Assembly (NCBI GenBank): GCA_050694015.1 | Contig: JBOGWY010000100.1 | Coordinates: 1 to 25,858, forward strand | Source of the DNA: JBOGWY01 sp050694015 | GTDB taxonomy: Bacteria > Actinomycetota > CADDZG01 > WHSQ01 | Length of the DNA stretch: 25,858 nucleotides | Direction of reading: 5' to 3' | Part shown: one piece after another, positions 1 through 6,989 of the stretch | Numbering within the stretch: position 1 is the first letter of the stretch | Layout of the letters: every line of letters begins with the position of its first letter | The notes under the pieces: model-generated | Database searches by the model: none | Told to the model about the DNA's origin: nothing | What the model saw: the letters and a program-made list of their open reading frames with translations, nothing else | Made by a program: the position numbers and the translations under genes

Positions 1-38
1 CGGGCAGGGCCCGGATCCCCACGGTCTTCATCTCTTTC

Positions 39-761
39 TCACGACAGAGAAGGAGCTAACCTACCCACGGCGCAGGTGGGGCCAAATGAAACGATCACGG
101 TGGGGCCACTGCAAGCTGGCGTTCCTAGGCCGCGATAGAGGAGCGCCCCTTCCTCGCTGAAGAGCTCGATGTGACAAGCAAAGAGGGGGGCTTGAGGCGC
201 CGGTATGGGACCGGTCCAAGTTGGGCTTGTTCTAAATTGAGGGCCTTCATCGATTCCGTCAACGATGAGTAAGTCGCTAAATACGAAACGAGGATTCTCC
301 GGGGTCGCCGGCTCCTGGTAGGCCACGAGTTGGCGACGCTGATCGTCAGTGACCGACCCATGAACGTCGCGGACGCCAAACCGATCGTTGCGCAGCTCTA
401 CTTCGACGCTGAGATCGTCTCCGATGTCACACCCTTCAGAGGTGGGTGTGACGACGCAATCCGACGTCGTGAACACAACCTGCCAGCTTCCGCCCGAAGG
501 GCCTACGACCCGCTGATAGTCCGCAAACCCTCCAGCCGGGTTTAACAGACCAGCATTTTCAAGGGCCCTAGTCGCGAAGACAGCGACACGCCCCTGGGAC
601 GTATCAGGCATCCCAGGCGCGGCGCTGGCGCCGCTCGACACGATTGCGTTACCCCATGCCGCCACGACAAGCGTAAGCAAGAGCGCTCCGAGAGCTCGCA
701 TCCGATAGTCGTATCGAGCCCGTGCTCGCCTGATCGATCCGGAACGATACTCGTTTGTCAT
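39..761 (-). CDS. Secreted protein of unknown function
   Basis: The product is 240 residues and I do not recognise the family. The N-terminus has a basic stretch (residues 1-20), then a hydrophobic core from about residue 22 to 36 and an Ala/Ser-rich segment ending in ASA near residue 47, which reads as a Sec signal peptide with a long n-region. The mature part contains several cysteines (for example in SDC, EGC, FAC, PAC and PTC contexts), consistent with disulfides outside the cytoplasm. The first ATG is chosen because AGGAGGGGG lies just upstream on the minus strand; the internal Met at residue 21 is a possible alternative but lacks such a site. Base composition looks less GC-rich than in the genes from 3176 onward. 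A direct repeat, GGTGGGGCCA, occurs twice (73-82 and 100-109) inside the 3' end of the gene. Confidence 0.6.
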   Translation of the reverse strand: MTNEYRSGSIRRARARYDYRMRALGALLLTLVVAAWGNAIVSSGASAAPGMPDTSQGRVAVFATRALENAGLLNPAGGFADYQRVVGPSGGSWQVVFTTSDCVVTPTSEGCDIGDDLSVEVELRNDRFGVRDVHGSVTDDQRRQLVAYQEPATPENPRFVFSDLLIVDGIDEGPQFRTSPTWTGPIPAPQAPLFACHIELFSEEGALLYRGLGTPACSGPTVIVSFGPTCAVGRLAPSLS

Positions 762-1019
762 GTCCCCCTCCTATGACCTCCGCGGTTGAGAATGGCAGCG
801 TTTCCGTTCTCTCCAGTACGTACCTAGACCTACCGATAGATTTCATCGCAAACAAGACAAAGCGCATGACTAGACCCATTTGGTCTTGAATCTGGTCCCT
901 GAGGACCCTCCGCGTGACCCGTTAGTACAGGCGCAACTCTCGCGGCCGTCGGTCGGACGTTCATGCGACAGCCCCACCCGTAGAGAGCGACGCACGGACG
1001 AGTTCGTCCTTCTATGTTG
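762..1019. other. Non-coding stretch between secreted gene and IS110 remnant
   Basis: No convincing gene lies here. The stretch should hold the promoter and ribosome-binding site of the minus-strand secreted gene and the 3' flank of the transposase remnant. A small inverted repeat, AGACC/GGTCT with a five-base spacer, lies at 872-886. I could not place the end of the insertion sequence, since IS110 elements generally lack clear terminal inverted repeats. Confidence 0.4.
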
Positions 1020-2052
1020 TCAAGCGGCGGATCTTAGTCGGGTCGCGTCCTCAACGAGCCGGCGATAGATGACGTTGGCGAGATTCCGCTTCAGGCAACG
1101 CAGAGCCTCCCAGTAGGACTTGCCTTCGGACCGTTTACGCGCCATGTAGGCGCGGGCCTCCGGGTGGATCCGTGCCTGGGTCATGGCGACGACGAACAAT
1201 GCCCGGTTCAACTTGCGATTGCCCTGACGATTGAGGCGGTGGCGCGCGACTCGACCGGATGACGCCACCAGAGGCGCGGTTCCGCTGATGACGCCGAACG
1301 CGGCGCGCGACCGGATCCTGTTCGGGTCGCCGACTTCCCCCAGGATGCGAGCGGCAACGAACGGTCCGACGCCGGGGATCTCGGTCAGGGTTGTCTCCGA
1401 CTCCTCGAGCTTGGCGGCGATGTCCTTGTCGATCGTCGCGATGTCTGCGTCTAGTCGTCGCATCTGGGCAAGCCGCCGACGCACGAGCTCGGCGCCCACC
1501 GATCGATCCCCCCGCACCAGCCCGCCGGCGGAGGCGACGTTCCTCTTCGTAGTGAGATTCGGCACTCGGTCCTGGTAGCCGGGGGCGAGGACCACGAGAT
1601 CCGAGTGTGTCTGGTTGGCGAATTCGTTAGCGGGTGGATGAGCTGATCACGGTGATCGACGAGGAGCTTGAGATCGGTGCAGATGTCGTCGCGCGAGGGG
1701 TCGGCGAGACCATCGCTGCCAGCGACCACGCGTGCGATTGCCACGGCGTCGACGGGATCGGACTTGCTGTCGTTGCGGCGTCGGTTCCGCTCCCGTGCCG
1801 TGAGGTTGGCGGGGACCTCGACGACGCGCTAGCCAACTTCGAGCAGCGCCCGGGTCAGCGCTGAGCCGTAGCGCTGCGAGCCCTCCACGCCGGTCGTGCG
1901 GTCCGCGAAGCGCCCGATCCACGCCACCAATGCCCCTTAAACCCGCGGGCATCGTTGCGGAAGGTCTCGACGTCGAGCACGCGCCCGAGGGCGTCTACGA
2001 CCGCCGCGGTGAAGCTCGCCTTGTGCGAGTCGACGCCGGTCGCCACATCCAT
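1020..2052 (-). pseudogene. IS110-family transposase, frameshifted and interrupted
   Basis: This is a degraded IS110-type transposase (DEDD recombinase). The N-terminus starts at the ATG at 2052 (MDVATGVDSHK). The reading frame shifts near 1933-1938, after ARGFKG, and continues as LVAWIGRF and VEGSQRYG. An in-frame TAG lies at 1829-1831. The protein resumes with the NDSKSDPVDA acidic motif and shifts frame again near 1620-1640 into the long C-terminal part ending at 1020. That part has the Transposase_20 features: the IPGVGP helix-hairpin-helix-like motif and the SSGR..RHRLNRQGNRKLN segment that carries the catalytic serine in this family. All expected acidic residues are visible across the three frames, so this looks like relatively recent decay of a complete gene. 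It cannot make active transposase unless the sequence contains assembly errors. Confidence 0.85.
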
Positions 2053-2291
2053 GCTGGCCTCCTCTCTCTCGGCCACCTACGATGTGGACCAAGCGGAGGA
2101 CAGCCGGGCGTTGAGATAGGGCTCAGCCTTCTATCAGGTCACTTCCGCTGGTCCGGTCCCGACCGGGGAGACAGACGAACTTTCGGTCAGTGCCTGCTGT
2201 GCTGGTCGACAGGGCTAGAGCGAGTCATCCTCGGCCGGTTCCGGCCACTCTCGTGCAGCACGAGAGCCCACTCCCGGATTACACGCCCGGG
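2053..2291. other. Non-coding stretch: IS110 5' flank and response-regulator 3' end
   Basis: There is no credible gene in this 239-base stretch. It lies upstream of the IS110 transposase start, where elements of the IS110 group (as opposed to IS1111) encode their bridge RNA. It contains a small hairpin, CCGGT/ACCGG, at 2153-2166 and the paired hairpins at 2233-2266. Whether any bridge RNA remains cannot be judged from one degraded copy. Confidence 0.3.
2233..2266 (-). terminator. Two adjacent hairpins after the response regulator gene
   Basis: Two perfect inverted repeats stand side by side: GGCCGG/CCGGCC with a two-base spacer (2233-2246), and CTCTCGTGC/GCACGAGAG with a one-base centre (2248-2266). 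They begin about 25 bases beyond the stop codon of the minus-strand response regulator, where a terminator is expected. No T-tract follows, and a loop of one base is too tight for a simple stem, so a protein-binding palindrome or an insertion-sequence end are alternatives. Confidence 0.35.
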
Positions 2292-2921
2292 CTAGATGAG
2301 TCCTCGTTTCGCCGCGATAGCCGTCGCATGAGCACGCGTCCGAGCTCCAAGTTTGCCAAGGGCCGAGCGGACGCATCGTTTGACCGTAGTCATGCTCATT
2401 GCCATTTCGGTCGCGATTTGTGGGTTCTCCATCCCTTCGGCGATGAGTTCAAGGATCCGCGCTTCATCGTCACTCAAAGGTCGCGCTGCTTTGCCCTCCA
2501 CCCAAGCCGCCAGAATATCCGCCACCAGCGGCGCGAACACCAGTCCACCCGCCTGCGCAGTCCGCACTGCCTCGATCACTCGATCTACGTCGAAGTCCTT
2601 AATCAGATATCCGTGCACACCTGCTTCCATGGCTCGAGACACGTCGCGAGCTACTTCGGAGCCGGTCAGGATCAGAACTTTCACATCCGGCAGGGCTTTC
2701 TTTACTTCGCCAGTCAGCTCGATCCCATCTCCATCCGGCATATAGATGTCCATGAGGACGACCTCGGGGCGGCTCTCCGAGATTAGGCGACGTGCTCGTT
2801 CACACGAGTGCGCTTCACCGACTATCTCCAGATCTTTGGCGTAATGCCCCAGCGCCAGCCTTAAGCTCGTCGCGAATGACCGATGGTCGTCGACGATCGC
2901 GACTCGGATCCCCAACCGCAC
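2292..2921 (-). CDS. NarL/FixJ-family response regulator
   Basis: This is a two-component DNA-binding regulator of 209 residues, the normal length for the family. The receiver domain spans about residues 5-122, with the acidic pair D11-D12, phospho-acceptor D58 (in LMDIYMPDGDG), conserved T86 and K108. A linker leads to a GerE/LuxR-type helix-turn-helix at about residues 147-209 (LSDDEARILELIAEG, then the recognition helix TTVKRCVRSALGKLG). The start is a GTG at 2921 preceded by a G-rich Shine-Dalgarno-like run. No histidine kinase lies in the window, so it is an orphan here and its signal and regulon are unknown. It is divergent from the nurA-herA-sbcDC operon, so regulation of that operon is possible but only inferred from position. 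Confidence 0.9.
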   Translation of the reverse strand: MRLGIRVAIVDDHRSFATSLRLALGHYAKDLEIVGEAHSCERARRLISESRPEVVLMDIYMPDGDGIELTGEVKKALPDVKVLILTGSEVARDVSRAMEAGVHGYLIKDFDVDRVIEAVRTAQAGGLVFAPLVADILAAWVEGKAARPLSDDEARILELIAEGMENPQIATEMAMSMTTVKRCVRSALGKLGARTRAHATAIAAKRGLI

Positions 2922-3025
2922 CCCCCGTCGCTTCGTGCTGCATCGGTAACAGCCCGCTAATCCGTGGGTAAGAACATATGCGCGCTGAGTCCTATCGCCT
3001 CCGGAGGAACTATGTATTTGTGCTG

Positions 3026-3054
3026 GTCAAAGGCTTGTCATTATTCGTCAAAGG
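3026..3054. promoter_or_regulatory. Direct repeat GTCAAAGG, two copies 21 bp apart
   Basis: GTCAAAGG occurs at 3026-3033 and again at 3047-3054, so the copies start 21 bases apart, about two helical turns and on the same DNA face. They lie between the divergent response regulator and the nurA operon, about 120-150 bases upstream of the nurA start. The arrangement fits a dimeric regulator site. The binding protein is unknown; the adjacent NarL-type regulator is one candidate by position only. Confidence 0.3.
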
Positions 3055-3163
3055 ATGACCCGCAAGGCGCGGCCGCCTAACACATTGGGTGGCCATCCGA
3101 GGACTTTTCCAGGATTCCTTCGCGACCTGGGCCGGAAAACGGGAATCTGTCATACCCCCTCTC

Positions 3164-3169
3164 TAGGCT
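3164..3169 (+). promoter_or_regulatory. -10-like TAGGCT directly upstream of nurA (leaderless start)
   Basis: TAGGCT matches the actinobacterial TANNNT -10 pattern and ends six bases before the GTG start of nurA. Transcription would therefore begin at or next to the start codon, giving a leaderless mRNA, and no good Shine-Dalgarno sequence is present. No convincing -35 box was found. Confidence 0.4.
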
Positions 3170-3175
3170 GGGATC

Positions 3176-4138
3176 GTGCTGGTTCTGAAGGCAGATCCGT
3201 GGCGGCCGGACTTCGGTGCGGGGGCCGAGACGCCGTTCGACGACGACCTCTCAAAGGTCGTGGTCGACCCCTTCGTGGAATCGAAGGACTGGTCTCGCGG
3301 CCTCGAACCCGACCCGTGCCCGCCCGATCCCGTGACTTTCGTCGACGGGGTGATGCGCACCGAGCTGCGGGTTCTGGCCTCCGACGGCGACGAGCGGGCG
3401 TGGGGATTGCTGGGCTCCTACGCCGCCGGTGCGGTGCGCTGCGACGGCGCCGCGACCATCGTGGCGGAGGACGAACCGGTGGGGCGCGCCCTCGTTCTCG
3501 GGAGCCGCATCCCCGCCGAGCCGATCTCGATCACCGTCGGGAAAGCATCGCTCACCTATCAGCCGGTCGGGTCGCCCGTCGACACCCCGCAGGCGCTCCG
3601 CACACGTCTGCAACGACTCATGCTGCGGGCCGAGCAGGAGCTGGCCGCGAAGCTCGCGCAGGAGTGCCTCGTGTTCGCCGACGGGCCGTTGCACCTCGAC
3701 GGCAACGGTGGGGGCACCGTCGTCGGCGTGGTGAAACGGATGGTAATGACCTATCTCGAGGGCGAGCCGGCGGCGTTGCTTCCCAAGCTGCAGCCCGGTC
3801 AGCGCACTCCGCTGTTCGCGCTGGGTAACAGCGTCATCGATCGCTACTCCTGGTATCTCCGGCTGCTCCCACAGGAACGCAACTGGCACGAGTTCGCGGG
3901 CCTCGTCCGGTGCGAGGTGCGCATGAGCCTCGGCTTGGAGAATGCGGCCGCGATCGCAGACGAAGTGACGTGTCTTCTGCCGAGCTTCGCCGGGCGCCCG
4001 GGGATCGACCCACGCGCCCCACAGAACGTCACGCCGGTCGGCGCGCTCGAAGCACGCCTGAAGCATCGCCTCGGCAGCTCCACCGTTATCTCTCGCGCAC
4101 TGCAAGCACATCTATCGAAGGGGATCGGCGATGTCTGA
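3176..4138 (+). CDS. nurA: NurA-like nuclease (HerA partner)
   Basis: NurA is a 5'-3' exonuclease/endonuclease that works with the HerA translocase in DNA-end resection. The product has 320 residues, a usual size. Features resembling NurA are a first acidic motif in FVDGVMRTEL (D57), a second in CLVFADGPL (D169), the following VVGVVKR (K187), an aromatic stretch near 219-230 (FALG... YSWYLRL), and a C-terminal PVGALEARLKHRLG segment. The identification rests on these motifs plus the direct overlap with herA and the downstream mre11/rad50 pair; overall similarity could not be measured. The GTG start at 3176 is preceded by TAGGCT rather than a ribosome-binding site. The stop overlaps the herA start by eight bases, indicating translational coupling. 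The product should be cytoplasmic and metal-dependent. Confidence 0.78.
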   Translation: MLVLKADPWRPDFGAGAETPFDDDLSKVVVDPFVESKDWSRGLEPDPCPPDPVTFVDGVMRTELRVLASDGDERAWGLLGSYAAGAVRCDGAATIVAEDEPVGRALVLGSRIPAEPISITVGKASLTYQPVGSPVDTPQALRTRLQRLMLRAEQELAAKLAQECLVFADGPLHLDGNGGGTVVGVVKRMVMTYLEGEPAALLPKLQPGQRTPLFALGNSVIDRYSWYLRLLPQERNWHEFAGLVRCEVRMSLGLENAAAIADEVTCLLPSFAGRPGIDPRAPQNVTPVGALEARLKHRLGSSTVISRALQAHLSKGIGDV

Positions 4139-5828
4139 GTTCGTTCCGGAATCGTCCGAAGAGGTGGGCATCGTCCTCGGGACCGAGGACTCCACTCCTC
4201 TCGCGTTCTGGGTCGGCATCCAGCCGGACAGCTATCTGCAGCTCGACGACGCGGTGATCGTCGAGACCGAGGTGCCGGGCCGGGGCAGCGTGCGCATCTC
4301 CGGTCTCGTGCAAGAGGTCCGCGCGCGCCACGAGGGCGTGATGTTCGACTCCGACGTGTTCCTGATCGACCAGGGCGTGCTGCCCGCGGGGATGAGCCAG
4401 GCCGCACAGGTCGTCGCGACGCGCTTCGAGCCCGAGATCTTCATCCCGCCGCTACCCGGCCAGCCCGCGTCGCGAGCGCGCGGCAAGGACCGCGAGGAGG
4501 CGCTCTACCTCGACCAGATGAAGAAACGCCTCGCCGGGGGCCTATCGCGCGACGGCGAGCCGATGTATCTCGACCTCGAGTTCCTCGACGGGACCCGCGG
4601 CGCACACGTCAACATCTCCGGCATCTCCGGCGTCGCTACCAAGACGACGTACGCGATGTTCCTTCTCTACTCGCTGTTCCACTCCGACGTGCTCGGGATG
4701 AACGCGACCAACACGAAGGCGATCGTCTTCAACGTCAAGGGCGAAGACCTGCTCTATCTCGATAAGGAGAACAACAACCCCGAGCGGCCGGAGATCAAGA
4801 AGGATTACGAACACATGAGCCTCCCCTACGGCCCGTTCGAGTCCGTCGGGTTGTGGGCGCCGGTGAAGGAGAAGACCGACGGTCAGCCGATCCCCGACGT
4901 CACGCGCAAACAAGGCGTGCAGGCCTATTACTGGACGATCAAGGAGTTCGTGCGCGAGCAGTTCCTGCGCTTCATGTTCGCCGAGGCCGAGAACGAACGC
5001 TCCCAGATCGCCGACCTCGTATCTCGTGTCGAGACGATGCTCGATCGTGATGCCACCGACGATCCCGACCACGACGCGACGATCTTCTTGAACGGCATCC
5101 GCATCACGACGTTCGACCAGTTGATCGACGCCATCATGGAAGAACTCGACGACGACGGCTCGTCGTGGCGGGGGCGCATCGCCGACGGCACGATCGCCGC
5201 GTTCCAGCGCCGCCTCGACGCCGGTCGCTACAAGATCCGGCACCTGATCTGGGGCCAGGAGGCCGAGCGCTCAAGCGCGCACCGGATCGCCTGGGACAAG
5301 CAGGTGTCGGTGATCGACATCCACAACCTGCACGACCGCGCCAAGCGCTTCGTGACCGGTGTCGTGATCAAGAAGCTGTTCGAACACAAGGAGAAGATGG
5401 GCCGTCGCGAGCCGCTCATGTTCCTGGTGCTCGACGAACTCAACCGCTACGCGCCGCGCGAGGGTTGGAGCCCGATCAAGGAGGTGCTCCTCGACGTCGC
5501 CGAGCGAGGGCGTTCGCTCGGGATGATCCTGATCGGCGCCGAGCAGACCGCCAGCGAGGTCGAACGGCGCGTGATCGCCAACTCGGCCTTCCGTGTCGTC
5601 GGCCGTCTCGACTCCGCCGAGGCCGAGCGGTCCGAGTACGGGTTCATGCCGGCGATCACGCGGGCGCGGGCGGCGATCCTGAAACCCGGGTCGATGATCC
5701 TGCAGCAGCCCCACATCCCGATCCCGATCCAGGTGCGCTTCCCGTTCCCGGCGTGGGCAACGCGCGCCGACGAGGTCTCGACCGACCCGGGCACCGCCGA
5801 CGACGTCTTCAAGGCCTTCGAGGATTAG
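4131..5828 (+). CDS. herA: HerA-family DNA translocase ATPase
   Basis: This hexameric FtsK/HerA-superfamily ATPase, 565 residues, is expected to pump DNA and feed it to NurA. The N-terminal part (about 10-65) is beta-rich and resembles the HAS-barrel of HerA proteins. The P-loop is at 164-173, reading GISGVATKTT with K171, which departs from the GxxGxGK[ST] form. Walker B is FLVLDELNRYAP with D435-E436. Further on are AERGRSLGMILIGAEQTASEV (sensor-like region) and RRVIANSAFRVVGR (candidate arginine finger near 479-492). The C-terminus carries an IPIPIQVRFPFP strand. A Shine-Dalgarno-like AAGGGG precedes the ATG, which lies inside the end of nurA. The sbcD gene follows after only three bases. 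Length and domain order fit HerA rather than conjugation ATPases such as VirB4 or TraG. Confidence 0.88.
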   Translation: MSEFVPESSEEVGIVLGTEDSTPLAFWVGIQPDSYLQLDDAVIVETEVPGRGSVRISGLVQEVRARHEGVMFDSDVFLIDQGVLPAGMSQAAQVVATRFEPEIFIPPLPGQPASRARGKDREEALYLDQMKKRLAGGLSRDGEPMYLDLEFLDGTRGAHVNISGISGVATKTTYAMFLLYSLFHSDVLGMNATNTKAIVFNVKGEDLLYLDKENNNPERPEIKKDYEHMSLPYGPFESVGLWAPVKEKTDGQPIPDVTRKQGVQAYYWTIKEFVREQFLRFMFAEAENERSQIADLVSRVETMLDRDATDDPDHDATIFLNGIRITTFDQLIDAIMEELDDDGSSWRGRIADGTIAAFQRRLDAGRYKIRHLIWGQEAERSSAHRIAWDKQVSVIDIHNLHDRAKRFVTGVVIKKLFEHKEKMGRREPLMFLVLDELNRYAPREGWSPIKEVLLDVAERGRSLGMILIGAEQTASEVERRVIANSAFRVVGRLDSAEAERSEYGFMPAITRARAAILKPGSMILQQPHIPIPIQVRFPFPAWATRADEVSTDPGTADDVFKAFED

Positions 5829-5831
5829 TTG

Positions 5832-6989
5832 ATGAGGTTCCTGCACACGGCCGACTGGCACGTCGGCAAGACCATCAGGGGGCGATCGCGCGTCGACGAG
5901 TTCGAGGCCGCCTTGGCCGAGGTCGTCGAGATCGCGCGGGCCGAGAACGTCGATGCCATCCTCGTATCCGGAGATATCTACGACCAGCGCGCGGTGACCG
6001 CCGACGCGGACCGCCTTGTGTTCGACGCGCTGTTGAACCTGCACGCCGCGTCGATCCCGGTGATCGCGATCCCCGGCAACCACGACTCGTCCGCTCGCCT
6101 CGAGGTATTCGGACGCTTGCTCGAGCGCATCGGGACGACGATCGTGCCACGTGTGCTGAGGCCGGAGGCCGGCGGGGTTGTCGAGGTGCCGTCCAAGGAC
6201 GGGAACGCGGCGGCGAACGTTGCGTGCGTGCCGTTCGTCCCGGAACGCCGCTTCGGCGACGCCGCGGACCTCTTCGCGGATCCCGCGACGCTTACGGCGG
6301 GCTACGACGACAAGATGGGTGTCGTGCTGGCGACGATGGCAACCGCCTTCGATCCAGCGCGCGTCAACGTAGTGATGGGACACCTGTTCGTCGACGGCGC
6401 CCGCGTGGGCGGCGGCGAGCGCGAGATCACGATCGGACGCAACTACGCGGTCTCGCCCGCGCACATCCCCGCGAACACCAGCTACGTCGCGCTCGGTCAC
6501 ATCCACCGGCCCCAGCAGATGAAAGGGTGTCCGTCGCCGACCTATTACGCGGGTTCGTTATTGCAGCTTGACTTCGGTGAGCGCGACCAGGAGAAACTCG
6601 TCTACATCGTCGATGCGGTCCCCAAGAAACCCGCGCGGGTTGAGGCCATCCCGCTGTCGAGCGGACGGAAGCTGATCGACGTGCCCGCCGCGACTCTCGA
6701 CGAGCTCGAAGCGAAAGCGCACTCCTACGGCGACGCCTACCTGCGCGTCGCGGTCAAGACCGAGGGACCGGTGCCGGGCCTCGCCGACCGGGTGCGTGAG
6801 ATCCTGCCGAATGCCCTCGAGGTGCACCTGTCCTACGTCCGCGGGGACGAGATGCCCGACATTGTGTCGTTGCGCACGTTACAGCCGCGCGAACAGTTCC
6901 TCGCCTACTTCGAGAGCACCCACGCCGTCGCGCCGGGCGACGACCTGATGGATGCGTTCGACAACGTGTACGAGGAGGCGACGACGTGA
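5832..6989 (+). CDS. sbcD: Exonuclease subunit SbcD / Mre11 nuclease
   Basis: This is a manganese-dependent calcineurin-like phosphoesterase that nicks and trims DNA ends in complex with SbcC/Rad50. The 385-residue protein shows all phosphodiesterase motifs in order: D8 and H10 (TADWHVGK), D48 and D51 (SGDIYDQ), N83-H84-D85 (PGNHDS), H184 (MGHLF) and H223/H225 (ALGHIHRPQ). A capping and SbcC-binding region follows to the C-terminus. I start at the ATG at 5832 and not at the in-frame TTG at 5829, because GAGGA at about 5819-5823 is well placed for the ATG and MRFLHTADWH matches family N-termini. Its stop overlaps the sbcC GTG start by four bases. Confidence 0.95.
   Translation: MRFLHTADWHVGKTIRGRSRVDEFEAALAEVVEIARAENVDAILVSGDIYDQRAVTADADRLVFDALLNLHAASIPVIAIPGNHDSSARLEVFGRLLERIGTTIVPRVLRPEAGGVVEVPSKDGNAAANVACVPFVPERRFGDAADLFADPATLTAGYDDKMGVVLATMATAFDPARVNVVMGHLFVDGARVGGGEREITIGRNYAVSPAHIPANTSYVALGHIHRPQQMKGCPSPTYYAGSLLQLDFGERDQEKLVYIVDAVPKKPARVEAIPLSSGRKLIDVPAATLDELEAKAHSYGDAYLRVAVKTEGPVPGLADRVREILPNALEVHLSYVRGDEMPDIVSLRTLQPREQFLAYFESTHAVAPGDDLMDAFDNVYEEATT

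Noticed and set aside
3055..3828. Long plus-strand frame overlapping nurA (Arg-rich, 257 residues)
   Set aside because: Its extreme Arg/Gly/Ala composition is the out-of-frame shadow of a high-GC gene; the overlapping 3176-4138 frame has coherent nuclease motifs and is coupled to herA.
3834..4407. Minus-strand frames opposite the nurA/herA junction
   Set aside because: Arg/Ser/Pro-rich antisense shadows that break the evident operon.
5829..5831. TTG start for sbcD
   Set aside because: The next codon is an ATG with a better-placed GAGGA, and family N-termini begin MRFLHTADWH.
5271..6506. 411-residue minus-strand frame opposite herA and sbcD
   Set aside because: Composition bias (Asp/Arg/His/Val) is typical of the antisense of high-GC codons; no motif.
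5165..6571. 468-residue plus-strand frame across herA and sbcD
   Set aside because: It overlaps two genes with complete catalytic motifs and is Arg/Pro/Asp-rich with no recognisable domain.
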